NCBI GenBank assembly: GCA_013396655.1
Contig: WBMV01004893.1
Coordinates: 1-64,000 of the forward strand
DNA from: Campylorhamphus procurvoides
Taxonomy: Eukaryota > Chordata > Aves > Passeriformes > Dendrocolaptidae
Length of the DNA: 64,000 nucleotides
Direction: 5' to 3'
The notes under the pieces: generated by a model
Told to the model about the DNA's origin: nothing
The model's database searches: none
Seen by the model: the letters and a program-made list of their open reading frames with translations, nothing else
Program-made: the position numbers and the translations under genes
Shown: positions 13,701 through 26,370 of the stretch, one piece after another
Numbering within the stretch: the first letter of the stretch is position 1
How the letters are laid out: each line of letters begins with the position of its first letter

Positions 13701-14544
13701 TTTTCTTTCTGCATACAAAGACATGAAGAACTGAAATGAAAAATAAATGCATGAACAAATAAGCATTCAGAGGATCTAGAAACAAACCACCCTGAAGGAA
13801 AGCAAGACAGAAGGAAGCTGTAAAGAACCATCATGCTTATCAGTGGTCAGTGACAGGCAGTGACCAGGGAAACCATAACTTGTTTGATGTAGTCAACCCT
13901 GTACACGGCAAGGTCTTCTGGACAAACATTGTTAGTTTGCTTCTGTGATTTTTACTTATGAAGGCTTAGTTTCACGGATGATGAATTTGCCAACCAACCC
14001 TCTGCCATTTAAACTTCTATATTTTAACACCTGCAACTCTACATGTTTTAAAGAGACATTGTATCATGATGAAAAAGAATGCCTTTTTTTTTTCTCCTAA
14101 AGTCCCAAAGTTGTTCTCGCTGAATGTAAGGAAACAAGAACCCAGAACCTGAGACACCTTCCATTTGGATGGTCTAGAGCTGAGTAGTCCAAAACTCTGA
14201 CATTGATAAAGGTGGAGGTTGCCTGTTTTGTTGCTGACAGAATAGGGATTATCTCAATCTGAGATTGCACTTTAATGTTAATTCCTGGACTGCTTGAACA
14301 ATGCCAAAATTTTCATGAAATTAACCAGGAAAGACATAGTTTATGAAGTGCCTCATATATGACTTTAGGTCACTTGCTTCCAAGACCCAACAATGCACTC
14401 AAAAACCTTAGACACAACCCTAAAGGATTTGTTGAAATTAAAGAAAAGTCAGACACGTGTCATCACATGCATTCTGTAGCTAAGAATATGTGAGAATATG
14501 GTAATTTTTTTCTTTTCTTTTTTCATTCTTCCTTTCCAGAACAA
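7718..14544. other. Intergenic, no gene seen
   Basis: About 6.8 kb of AT-rich sequence with short poly-A and poly-T runs. One possible CR1 trace (12536-12605) is listed separately. No open frame resembles a known protein. Confidence 0.7.
12536..12605 (-). mobile_element. Possible old CR1 LINE trace
   Basis: Plus-strand words GAAGGGACCTC and GAGAGTCATCAAGTTAATTT, followed by CTGCTC and AAAGGATGA, resemble in order the reverse complement of a CR1 3' region. The match is short and eroded, and the terminal octamers are not visible. Confidence 0.4.
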
Positions 14545-15330
14545 GGAAATCTGTCATGAGTTGGTCCCAGCCGGTAACCAAACTCACACTCAGACACTCT
14601 CTCACTGCCCCTGCTCAGTAGGACAGGGGAGGAAGAGGAAGAACAGGAATGTGAAACATTTTGGATCAATATGGAGACAGGAAGATCACCTATCATTTGC
14701 CACTGTGGGCAAAACAGGTTTTATTTGTGGTGAATAAATTTATTATCAGTGAAAATAAACATACCATTGCTGATTTGGGTAGTGGAAGGAAAAGAACAAT
14801 AAACCAAACACACACTTAGGGAAAACACCTTTCCCTCCCCTTTTTCCTATGCTCAACTTCGCTCCAAATTCTTCTCTTTCCTCCTTTGTTATTGTTGTAT
14901 GTTACACTCAATCTCTACAGTGAGGCAATGTACCATGCATGGTTGGGGTATGTGTGTGCTTATGTGAGAGTTACAGTCAGTCCATATTGCTTTCCTTTTG
15001 CCACTTTTCTTTTTTTTTTTTCCTGCTCTGGTGTGGGGTCTCCACAGGCTGCAATCACTTCAGGTAAGCACCTGTTCTTCCGTGGAGCACCTCCTTCTCT
15101 TATGACTTTGGTGCTTCCCTTGTTGTTCCTTATTTTATGTGCCTTCCTCCTTTTCCTCCCCAGATTGTCTGATGTGTCTTAAATATATTTTCCCATTGGC
15201 ACCAAACACATAGCTCATGGATTCAGCTTTGTCTGGTGATGGATCTTTTGTAGAACTGCTGGAATTGGTGGTGTCCAGCACAGGGCAATCCTCAGCTGCT
15301 TTTCACCACTGCAGCCCTGCCAACTACCAA
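14545..15330 (-). mobile_element. Decayed avian ERV LTR remnant
   Basis: Several ordered segments resemble a widespread avian endogenous-retrovirus LTR in reverse orientation: ACTCTCTCACTGCCCC with GGACAGGGGAGGAAGAGGAA (14596-14640), ACACTTAGGGAAAACACCTT (14812), GCTCTGGTGTGGGGTCTCCA (15025), GGAGCACCTCCTTCTCTTAT (15083) and TTAAATATATTTTCCCATTGG (15179), then GATGGATCTTTTGTAGAACTG. The order and spacing fit, but substitutions and gaps are many, so it is old. Ends are approximate and no coding region survives. Recognition is from memory of such LTRs. Confidence 0.55.
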
Positions 15331-17120
15331 AGCAAGTCTTGTCATTTATACTCATTCTAAGAGCAAGGGAAGCAACATTTCCTAATACAATAAGAAGATG
15401 CTCTTTATAGAAGGAAGATTAGGAGAAAAGTATGGTCTAGAAGGGTACTCTTCTAATTTGCCCTTATTATTATTAGCAGCAATTCCAGTTCTCCAGCTTC
15501 TCCTTTTTTCTCTCTCTCAGAATTGGTCCTTATTTTCAAAAGTAAATGGGGATATTTGTTCTTAGTTTTAGTTGCTGCTATGTTGGTGATATTTTAGAAT
15601 GCAGAAAGAGTGTTTTAATAAATTCTAATCAGACCACTGAAACCTGATCACCAAAAAGGAGACAGTGATTTAAAGTTTTGCTTTGTTTTCTTCTTAATGG
15701 AACTTCTCTGTAATCTCAGCAAACAAATCATGACTTTGCATGCAATTTCAACAGACAGTAGGTTTTTTTGTACTGGTGCAGCAGAGAAAAGCACCTGAGT
15801 TCAGGTTGAACTAGCTTCACTTATTCAACACCTTTTTTTTTTTTTTTTTAAAGTGCATGTGTCTTGCAGTATGTTAATACTTACAATTCTAGCCTGATAC
15901 TTCTGTGAAAAAAGTCAACAGGATGTGGCTGATACAGGAACCTTGCTATTTTTAGGTAAAACTCCTGAAGTGGGATATAATTTTAAGTCTTCTCTGCATT
16001 TTTATTTCTGAAGCTGTTTGCCAGGCTTGAATGATACATGATTAATAATTGAGTGCATCATATTTATACATTCCTTTACAATGGATGCATGAGAAGAAAA
16101 CAGAAAATTAAAGGGGCGGGGAGGAAAAGGCAAAAATAAGGTTCCATGGTGGATCCTGCCAAAAAGATGAGCTCGTAGTGATGGTAACTTTTCTTCCAAT
16201 CTACATGTGTTTAATCTTTATGAATCTACATTCCTTCATTTTCATACATATCCCATTCCCTCTTGCTCAAATGAATCAGTAGAAAGATTGTTGTAACTGC
16301 ATTAGGATTAAGGCTAGACTGCTTATTTCTACTAAAATATGTGTGGTTTAATGAGGATAGAGGTCAGTTTAAAAGTCAATACAAGGTATGCTTCTCCTAT
16401 ATAGGGCACTATGTAGCCAGCAGAATGGCCCAATATCTTTGTCTGAGTTGACACTCTATGTTTTCTCGACAAGTGACAATTATTTGCTTGTACTTCCAAC
16501 CTGTGCAAAATAATATTGTCAATCAACTTCACTACAACATCTTATGGATTTTAAAATCATATGTCCCAGCTACAGTGCCTCAAAGTGCTAGAGCTAATGC
16601 TCTGCTTATGATATATTGGAGTAATTGCCACATCTACCTTTCTTCCCACTAAGAATTGCTGGCAGTAAAGTGTTCATAAACCACCAAAGTCTTCCTTTTA
16701 GATCTTAAGAGGCTTCCACCAGACAAGGCTATGAAAAAAAATACTGCTTTTCACAGTTCTCTTCAAAGGGAAACAGGATCTATAAAGATTTAAAATCTTG
16801 AAACAAGATTTTATTAGAAGGAAGTCTAAAAGGGCATGCTATGGTATGACAGTCTTAGCAGTTGCCACGGTCCTGTCTATGTTCCCAGTAAGAAAAATCT
16901 CTGCAATCTCTGCACTGTCCATTTCTACAGCATATAATGGGGTCCACCTAGTTCAGTATTTAGTGTTCAGCAGTAGCCATATCCATATGCTTCTCAGAGA
17001 TAAGCAGCAATATTTTCCTGGAATAATTTGCTCATGGAATTATATGTCTAAAGGTTATTTTATTCCTTACCAACAGTAGATGTTTGTTACCTTTGATTTT
17101 GAAACATGAAGATTTGTATT
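15331..17120. other. Intergenic, no gene seen
   Basis: AT-rich sequence between the ERV remnant and the CR1 copy, with a poly-T run at 15832-15849. Nothing coding is supported. Confidence 0.7.
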
Positions 17121-17656
17121 CACAGAATCATAGAATAATTTAGTTTGGAAAGGACCTTTAAGATCATTGAGTTCAGCCATTAACCTAACAAGTCAAGTCT
17201 ACTACTAAATCATGTCCCTAAGTGCCACATCTAAACATCTTTTAAATACCTCCAGGGATGGTGACTCAACCACTTCTCTGGGCAGCCAATTGCTATGCTT
17301 GGCAACCATTTTGACAAAGCAATTTTTCATAATAACCAATCTAAATATCCCCTGGCACAAATTTAGGTAATTTCCTTGCATCCTGTTTCTGTTACTTCAG
17401 AAAAGAGACCGATACTCACAGGGCTACAACTGCCTTTCAGGTAGTTAGTTGTAGAGAGCCTCCTTTTCTCCATGCTAAACAACCCTAGCTCCCTCAGATA
17501 CTTCTCATAAGACTTGTGCTCCAGTACGTCAATGTCTTCTGGTAGTGAGGGGCCCAAAACTGAACACAAGGATTTGAAGTGCAGCCTCACCAGTGTCAAG
17601 TAGAGGGGGATGAACAGTTCCTCAGACCTGCTTGATACACATCCATATGAGCCATT
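17121..17656 (-). mobile_element. CR1 LINE, 3' part, reverse orientation
   Basis: Starts with two copies of the inverted CR1 terminal octamer (CACAGAAT, CATAGAAT), then GGAAAGGACCTTTAAGATCA, the conserved CR1 tail. It continues through CCTCCAGGGATGGTGACTCA, CTCTGGGCAGCC and a CAAAACTGAACACA region typical of the CR1 3' end. It is 5'-truncated at an A/C-rich patch (17657-17692). Divergence from the consensus is visible throughout, so it is an old insertion. Confidence 0.93.
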
Positions 17657-20600
17657 AAAAAAAACCAAAACCAAACCAAAACCAAAAAACCCTCTTCTAC
17701 TCGATCTGTAAGTTATATTATTACAAGTGTCCAGTTTCACTTAGAATTTTCCTATCTATCTTTAGTACTCATATAGCTACTTGGAATACTGTGGTTGCAG
17801 TTACCCAGCTTTGTTTTGAGTTAGGGTTTTATCTCATTACCATGTTCTGGTATTGGTGTCAGAGACAATGAGTCTGAACTTGCATGCAGTTTTCCTCAGC
17901 AGCACACAGCAGAAACATGTCATGTTATTTGATTATTTTCAGAGTTTATTATGTAGCTTGATTCATATAAGTCATAATGTATTTTCTGCTTGTTTGCCCA
18001 TTAACCACTACAATGGTGTTTTCATTAGCTCTGACACATTGAACACATTCGTCTTTCTCTGGACTGTCTACAGTTAGTACAGAAACAAATTATTCCAGTG
18101 TTAGCTTCAGCTCAACTACACTAGATATTTTGTGTGCTGGTTCATTGGCAGATCTGTCAGCTTCCTGAAAGGTGTTCTTTTGAAGCCATCCCCCCATAAG
18201 ATGGCTGGAGTTTTTTTTGGATGACCAGAAATAGCTGTGATTTTTTAAAAAAATTCTGCCACTTCACTTCTTTGTTACCACCCTACAGGTAGGGAAGTCA
18301 AAGCCTTCAAAGATGACCTGGTGAAACAGATCACAAGTGCTTCTCATACACTTCCACAATCTTCTATGGCTTAATATTTTAAATTGCTGAAACAAAATAC
18401 AGAAAACAGTTGTGAAATCCACAATAAAATGAGGACAAATCGGATATTTTAGAATTTTGCAACAAGAATGTTACCAGTAGAGCCTCGCTTTTGGAAAACG
18501 TTATGGCAAATCTTTCTGAACAGTGTCTCTAATATAACTTGTATATAGCAAACTCATCTCACAGTATAATATGATGTCTTTCTTTTGCTAAGAAAAGTTT
18601 GATTTTATTTGTCCAGTAAATATACTTGAAGGCCTTCATACTTCCATACGACTGCCTGCCTTGTTGTTTTTTTTCTGTGTTACATAATTCTAAGGACTAC
18701 CAAAAGCCTAATCTGATTAAAAAGTGGATAAGATAAAAAAAATCACTGCATATATATCTCCAGGGCAGAACTGATATTACTGCTGTCAACTACTGATCAG
18801 TAGGAAAAGTGTGAAGAAAACACAGATCTTCCATCTGCTTCATCCATCTGCTGAGAAAAGGAACTGTTACCATTGGCAGGTCTGTATAATTCTGTGTTTT
18901 CTCTGTACATTTTCATGATAAATGCCTTAAATACCTGTATTGTTTACCTTTATAGATAACCATACAAAATAACATTTAATTTACAAATTACAAGCAACTC
19001 TAAGGTTATTATTTCTTGAAACAAATGCATACTAAGAGCACAATCTCCAGATTTCTACTTAAATTTCATGGTTATAAATCAGTGACTCCTTAAAGTGTCT
19101 ATTAAAGAGTTTTAGATATACTTGATAACACATATTTAATATTATTTTGAGTGAGGGTTGGCAAAACGTGTCACTTTGGCTTCCCTTTATTTGCTTATAT
19201 TCTAGTTCAATGTTGACATACCTTTCAAAAGTGAAAGAAATAAAGTTGTGACATAAAATTCAGGTCAAGTAATATTCTCCAAGTCCATCTGTGGAGGTTA
19301 TTGCTGAGGAGAGCAGTTTTCTTGAAATTCTATATTAGAAGTGTCAATCACAAACACAGAAAGTAAGGGAGACTCCTGAGAAACTTTGTTCAATATTCTT
19401 TATTTTTCAGTCTTCTATATTTTATTTGTCCTGTGGATTAGGAGCTTTAGAAAGGGAACAACTTTTCTAGTTACACAAATCCCATCCAGAGGTGGGAGCA
19501 GCCCATGTCTAGCAGCTCCAGGCATTCGCATTCAGCATTTCTAGAATCCAGACAATGCCAGATTATTCTGCCCTTGTGCACAGTGCTGTTGTGTAAACTC
19601 AGTAGGTCCTGTGATTTGCACAAGATTGGTAGCAGTATTGCATGCATTATTTCTGCTGCTGCATGTATATAAGTTCTTTCAGAGTTTATTCCCTTGCTAA
19701 GTTCAAGAAGTTCACTGGAAAGGTTAAAGACAAAGATCAGATCACTATCACCAGAATCACTCAGGGCCTCACTTCCTTTCCTCAGCATTTTGCACTCCTG
19801 ATTAGAATGAACTCCAGGAAAGGAAGTTTTTGGTTTGCTTTTTCTTTCCTATTAATGCAAGTAGTTCTGACATGTACGCAGTTTTAGAATACTATTGGGT
19901 GACCTTTTAAGCCTGTTCTGTTAGGTTAAATGCTAAGAACTATCAAAAAAAGAAACAATAAAGAAAACAAAACCAAAAATAAAAAATCTATAATAGCTAT
20001 GATTATGTAAACATTGCCTCACTTTTTTAAGAAGAAAATTACCTAAGGGATGCCACAAGATTTTTTTCTGTTGAAAAGCTAAAAACACTAAAACAAAACC
20101 AAATGTAGGTATAGAAAATTATCATTCTGTAATATTTATTAATCTCCAGAGTGCCCTCATCATTAATAATCAAATGTGGGGCAGTAATGGTAGAATGAAA
20201 ACACCTGACAGTCTCTTTGGGGTTCTCATTGTGCAGATTGAAAGACTTTTTTTCACATCAGCTGGAAGAGTCATTGTTTTGGAAGAAAAGCCTTTGCATT
20301 TTGCTAGAAAAATTTCTTCTAATTTAATTGAGTGTTTTACCTTGTTGCAAAGTTGAATTATCAATGCCATTTTTTAAAGCAATGATTTGGTTTGTTAGTC
20401 CCTGTGAAGGTTCTTCATTGTTGGCTGCTATAGGGAAACGGAATCATGCTGTTTTCTCTGTTTTACACAGGATTTCAATCAGTCACTGGAAAAACTAGGA
20501 TCCACCTTTCCCTGTCTTTTTTCCAGTTCTTAGCCCTATTGAGCAAGTGAAATATACGAAAAAAAGAAGAATATATCTTGTGCCCAAATCACCAAAGAAA

Positions 20601-21300
20601 AAGACATTAAGGTGGTTTAGTAAACATGTTGACATTTATTTTTTAATAAACTGTGGATTTGTTCTTTTCTATTATGATGAAAAAGCAACATTTTTAAAAC
20701 CTCAACCAGTGTTTATTAACATCCAAAACCTGAAGTTTTGTAGGCGATCAGAAAAATTGACACCTGTTTTTCTCAAGAAGTATAGTTGCCAGTGATTTAA
20801 AGGGTCTGTTAAATCATTTAATATTGAAAACAATCAGCAGCAATGAACATAATCTTCTATCAGAAGTAGCAAAAGAAGTCATCATCTCCTTCCTTCTCAA
20901 TTGAATATACAAGGATATTATTTAAAATATATATAACTTTACTTAAAAATCTAAACCCCGTATAATCTGAAAGGTTATAGTTATACAAGTAATTTTAATC
21001 ATGACTTTGCTTCTTCAAAGTTTTAACTTAAATAGTTTATTTTAAGCAGTTAGTTGTCAGACCCAATCTTATCTCATTTTTCAGGTTCATGGCATATAAC
21101 AAGAAGAAAGGAATTAATAGTCTATTACATACATTTTGGCTTCCTTATGAGCTGTCACTCAGTAAATAGTCTCTCACACACAATAAGGCTTCTTTCCCTG
21201 CTGCACTGTTAACACAGAGGAGCATTTCAATAAGTGAAAAATTAATTTGCTCCATCTGAAGACCATCTCTACTGTCAGCATGATATAGCTGGAATTCAAA

Positions 21301-21320
21301 GTATATATATATATATATAA
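21301..21320. repeat. (TA)n microsatellite
   Basis: About nine uninterrupted TA units. Confidence 0.9.
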
Positions 21321-24300
21321 AGATATTTTGAGGTGATAGAACACTACAAACATTTAGACTGTTGTAAAGATTCTTTCCTTCCCTGCTCTTCTCCTCTAGA
21401 TTCTTTCATACCAAAGATGACTTTATTTTGTCCTCTGTCACCTTGTAAGAATTAATAAGATATACAGTATTGTCTGGGTTTTAGATGGAAATTCTGGCAA
21501 AAAATGAATAGCATAAAAAGGAGAAAATTAATTAAGATTGCAATTAAACTTGACTCTCAAAAAAGCACATCTGTTTCTTTGCAAGTATCTTAACCAATCG
21601 ATCAATTCACTGTTACAAACAAATTTAACTGTCTTCTTGCATTGTTTGACTGAAGAGCACTAAAAAAAATAGGTATAATCTTTCAACTATGTCAATCTAT
21701 ATGCAAACTTTATGACTGTGAAATCAAATCAATCAATATTTAGGAAGCTCAGAAAAAGAGACTCAAGGCATTTATGGTGAGTTGCATTAAGCAATTTACT
21801 GTGTGCTTAGCATTGTTTAGCTGAGATAATCATGAACATTAACCTTTAAAAATTCATATTACAAAGTATGATGATCCCTTTCTTGGCTCCTAATGCTTTT
21901 AACTCTATAAACAACATTTGACATTTACCAATAGTAATGTCATGGACAAATGTTCCCATCTCCTGCAAATGACAAAGGTTTGAATTATTTTCTTTTTTTC
22001 TTTTTTTTTTTTTGACAAAGGAACCAAAAATTGACAGCAGTGCAGTCTTTTTTCTTCTTTTTTTTTCTTTTTAATAATGAATTAAATCATGAGTTATGAG
22101 ATCACTGTAAAGATCATTAGAAGTTAAATGTTTAACACTGAAAAATATTAGGCAATCATTCGGATTTTTGCAGTGGCCACTGTTTCCTCATTTTGCTGGA
22201 ATGAAACAAAAGCACTTTAAAGAATGAAAGTGAGAAAAACTGGTTCTAGGGCATGTTCTGACCGTAAATCACAGCAGCACTGAATAATGTGCATAAGTAT
22301 GAACCTCCAAGCAGTCCTAACACATTTGCTGTGGTGTCTCATGTGTTTATACCTGCTTCTGATCTCTGCCTTCAGGTACTGCTATAATATAAATTTTCAG
22401 TATTGGGAATGAAAAGATGTAACAATAACGCATGATAGATTCAGCATTTACCATTCCCATTTTTTAGTACCATTCTTAATCAGTACGCTAAGGAACAGTC
22501 AATCTTAAATTAGTCTTCTAAGCTTTTTTAAATCTATGGACTGAGCAACCCGCATGCTCCACAAATTTCTTTGAAGAATATACAAAAGACAATTAAGAAA
22601 GGAAAGTTCCAACATGTTACACAGCAACTTGTATGCATGAAGTTCCAGAGCTTAAAGGAATATTAGTAACCGTAGAAAAGGGGAACTTTTGAGACAGGCT
22701 CTGTTGCAGTACTAATCCTTGATAGTAGTACAAAAATGCCACAGATCTCTTTTCCATGTAGTACAAAAGCTGCCATTGACCTTTCAGAATATGCTTCTTT
22801 TAGCCTGATGATACATCAGATATCAAAGTGTGTGAGTATAGATGGCATACACCTTGAAATACAGAAGTGTTTCATATTCACCCATGTTTATTCTTCTATT
22901 AAAAACAAAAACTGTTGGAACAGTCTGAAAAAAGTCACATATGCAATGAGGCCTCGGAAACACAAAGTGAGGGTTTACATGAGTCATGTAAATGACCACC
23001 TCAAAACTGGACTGGTTTTGTAGAAAGGTTAAGGACATTGGGTTGAGGGATTTTATCACTGCTAGATATAAATTGTCTTTTTAGATACCTAAATCTATGA
23101 GGAACTCTTAAATTATATAATTAAGCCATTTTTTAAAATCTATTAAAGCCAAACTAGAACTGCAGCAGCAAAAAATGGTAGTGGTTGCATTTCTATACCA
23201 AATATTATTCATAACTAAATTCTTAGAGAAAAGGAGGACTACTGAAGCTTAACTTCCATTTTGATAATTTCTAGGAGCTTCAGGAAGATCCTCAATTTGA
23301 AGAATGGTTGTTAAGACACAACATGGAATTTAGAAATGCAATACTTGTTTCTATTAGGAGAAGTTGCTGCTGCATCCACAGGGATTGACAGAAATTCTAA
23401 AGCCGTGCTCTAGATCTGCAAACAGAAAGGCTGGATCCGCCTCATCTGAAGAATCTGTCTGCCCCTTGGGGAGGGAGGAATGAGGACAATTACTGCATCC
23501 CCTTAGCATCTCGCGCAAGATTTAAAGGCTTTTCCGAAGTCAACAATTTCTTTTGTCTTTTTTTTTGCTGACACTGGTAAAGGATAGCAGATTACAATAT
23601 GGCATTTTCTTTCATAATAGCTTCTGACTTGCATCACACTAGGCCAAGTGGTCTAGAATTCTGCTTTTAATTTCAGCTGGTTCTTTAATCTGGATTCCTA
23701 GTACATGGTGATTCATAACCAAGCAGCTAACAGCATAAAGCAAAACACAATATCAGTTTAACACAGTAACAACTTCAACATTGTGAGGCTAAACTGCTCT
23801 GCAAAATGTCATATGTCACTGTAGGTAGTCTATATGACTCTGTGCATACATGGAATATTCATACAAGATATATGGATACAGTAAACAAATGAAATGTGTA
23901 ACATTAAGCATTTGGTTCCAATTAAGACCAATGGAAACTGAAATTTCCAAGCTCCAGGCTGGAGGTTCTCATATCATACAGTCATAGTTATCCATTTCAT
24001 GGGGAAAATATAGATTTCTCTCCAGAGCTTTCAAAGTTTGTTCCATAGGTGTGTTCAGAAAGCGGGACTTCAAAAAGCTTTGACTCTTTTTTTTTCCTTT
24101 ATGTCCTCCTTGATCCACGATATTGGTTTTGATTCAGAACATTTTAATAGGGATTGTTTTTAATTTCTTTGTCAGTAGGCTGTTATTACTATGGTGCAAA
24201 ACTTTTTTAATACAAAACATTACAAGTGGGTCACAAATTTTAAGTAAAAAAGAAGAAATTTTTCCTTTTTTCGCCTGACATTATTCCTGATTTATCTGTA

Positions 24301-25534
24301 TCGGTCCAAATATCTACTCTTTTTATTACTGATAAGACTTGTCTAAAATTAAAGAAAGACTCACTATTTCCAATCAAGCTTATAGTACAGAATGTATGGG
24401 AAATCATATCTGCACAAATACGTTATTCTCTTTCAAAGCATCGGTGTTCCAAAGCATTGATTTTATGCCACTATTTAGTCTTTACCTTTTGAAAGTAGTG
24501 GGGAAAGGCTTCAGACTTCTGAGTGTTTTGAGATAAAATGCTAGGCCTGCAGACCACAGACTGGTGAGATATTAAACATACTTTTTTATTTTCTTCTACA
24601 TTACTTAGAAAGTGAGGATCACACATCTGACCACACTGCAGCTACTTAATGCTGCTGTAAATAGATCATAATAAGCATGTGGTGTATGTGATTGTCTGTG
24701 CTGATAAATGAAAGGGTGTGAATTTTTCATCATCAGTGGAAAGAGGGGAACAAGAAAAAAACCTTCCTGATTGCAGCTGCAAATGGTAGCAATTTTTCCT
24801 TCCTGCATTAATGAATGTAATTCATGTAACGCATATTACATCATTCAACAGCAAAATTCTCATGTTCATTTCACAGACAAAAAGTATTTTAATTAAGAAT
24901 ATCAATGAGTAATGGAAATCTACTTCCAGAAAAAGCAAATAAAGACACTTCTTTGGCCATGTAGAAGGAGCTGTGATGCAAATATAGTTTATCAGTGTAA
25001 TGAATTCACTTTCCTATAACCCTTTACTGAAAGAACCTCCTTTAAATCATGTTCTAGTTTATTTGCCTGTTTTCTATTTCTAACCTTCCTTTACCTGCAC
25101 TTTACAGTGTCTAGTGATCAAGTCACTTCACCTTCTGTAAACACTACAAGTTAAAACAGTTTTCAGCATCTGAACTCCAACACAACATACAAACTAAAAT
25201 AATTAATTGTCTAGAGACCATAACAAATTTTAATGTGCATTTACAGAGTAAACAGAGGGCTGAAGGGGATCAAACCAGCAAAGTGAAGATATGCATTACA
25301 AAATCCACACATTACCGAATTACAAACTAAAAAGTGATGATTTGTCAATAAAGGAAATAATGATGTCTCTTGGTGGCACGACATATAGATAATGTTAAAA
25401 ACTGGCTTGCATGAGGACCAAAGTATGCCTACTCTGAAGTTATATCACACAGACTGTAAGCAATTTACAGAATTTAAGTTAGTTTTGCATATACAGGAGT
25501 TGCAAAATTAGAGAAAACACACTGAAATATAGAA

Positions 25535-25574
25535 TACACACACACACACAAAAAAAAGGATGTATATATATATA
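25535..25574. repeat. (CA)n followed by (TA)n microsatellite
   Basis: About eight CA units, then an A run, then about five TA units. Confidence 0.9.
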
Positions 25575-26211
25575 AACCTCCATACAACCATCAGGAGTTG
25601 GCCTAAGTCTGTAATTGCCACCATTGAACAAGAAACAAACAAAAAGACAGGAAAAAAACCTCAAAGGGGAAAAAGAATATATTAAAAGGGGGAAAAAAGC
25701 CAAACCAAACCAAATCAAGGAAAAAAAGAACATAAAAGAAAAATAACCTCATTTGTTTTCCAGAAATAACGTCCTCTAGTCTGCTGAGCTGCTTTGTAGA
25801 ATTTATTTTCTCGTCCCTATTTCTCAGGCCCCAAAAAAGAAAAAAGAAAAAAGAAAAAGAAAAAAAGGCTTTTTGTTAAAGTTTTTGTGTATTTTATTTG
25901 GGTCGATGTTAAATCACTGTGGTTTGTTTCATTATTTGGCCTCTTTTTGCTTCCAGGCTTGAATGGTTCTTTCAGGGTAGGAAACCAAATGTCATCCATG
26001 GTTAATTCTGTAATACTGATGACTTGCAGGCCAACCCCTGAGATGTCAAGGATGAGGCTTCTCCTTGCCGAAAGAAAAGGAAACTAAGTCTTGCTGTTAC
26101 AAAACATTTGATTACATCACACAACGTCTCTTCAAATAAAATATCAGTGATACGCCAAAGAAAATAAGATATATCAAGAAAACATGTGGTATCCTCTTCT
26201 TTTTTATAATA

Positions 26212-26232
26212 TTTATTTTATTTTATTTTATT
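26212..26232 (-). terminator. VSTM2A: Cluster of polyadenylation signals behind the VSTM2A stop
   Basis: Four overlapping AATAAA hexamers read on the minus strand within a (TAAAA)n run, 50-70 nt past the stop codon at 26282. They would give a very short 3' UTR. They could also be a chance product of the simple repeat, with the true cleavage site further downstream (lower coordinates), where A/T-rich DNA offers more candidates. Confidence 0.45.
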
Positions 26233-26281
26233 TAGTAATTTTGTTTGTACTTCCTGAAGAAGGTGCTCCTTGTGTAGAGAT

Positions 26282-26370
26282 TTAGAGTACATTGGGTGCA
26301 GAGTGGTGGTTGGAGGTTAGGGTCAACTTTGCTGTCCGCTCCGTGGATTTTACAGGCGATTTGCTCTTTG
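26282..26370 (-). CDS. VSTM2A: VSTM2A coding exon 5 (C-terminal tail and stop)
   Basis: This short exon is easily missed because it is only 89 bases and 16.7 kb from exon 4. On the minus strand, the acceptor CTTCTTAAAG|CA is followed in the phase left by exon 4 by codons for [18 protein letters not shown], then [11 protein letters not shown] and TAA at 26284-26282. This is residues 212-240. The tail is basic and closely matches the C-terminus of one mammalian VSTM2A isoform as I remember it, which is the main reason for the call. Confidence 0.92.

Larger units (their letters stand above)
17693..26211. other. Intergenic, downstream of VSTM2A, no gene seen
   Basis: About 8.5 kb of AT-rich DNA. 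It contains a (TA)n run at 21301-21320, poly-T and T/C runs near 21990-22070, a (CA)n/(TA)n pair at 25535-25574 and an A-rich (AAAAAG)n run at 25833-25868. The part nearest 26211 may be VSTM2A 3' UTR if transcription passes the first polyadenylation signals. Confidence 0.65.

Noticed and set aside
16798..17079. 93-codon open frame just before the CR1 copy
   Set aside because: No recognisable domain or splice context. In AT-rich DNA of this length such a frame is expected by chance.
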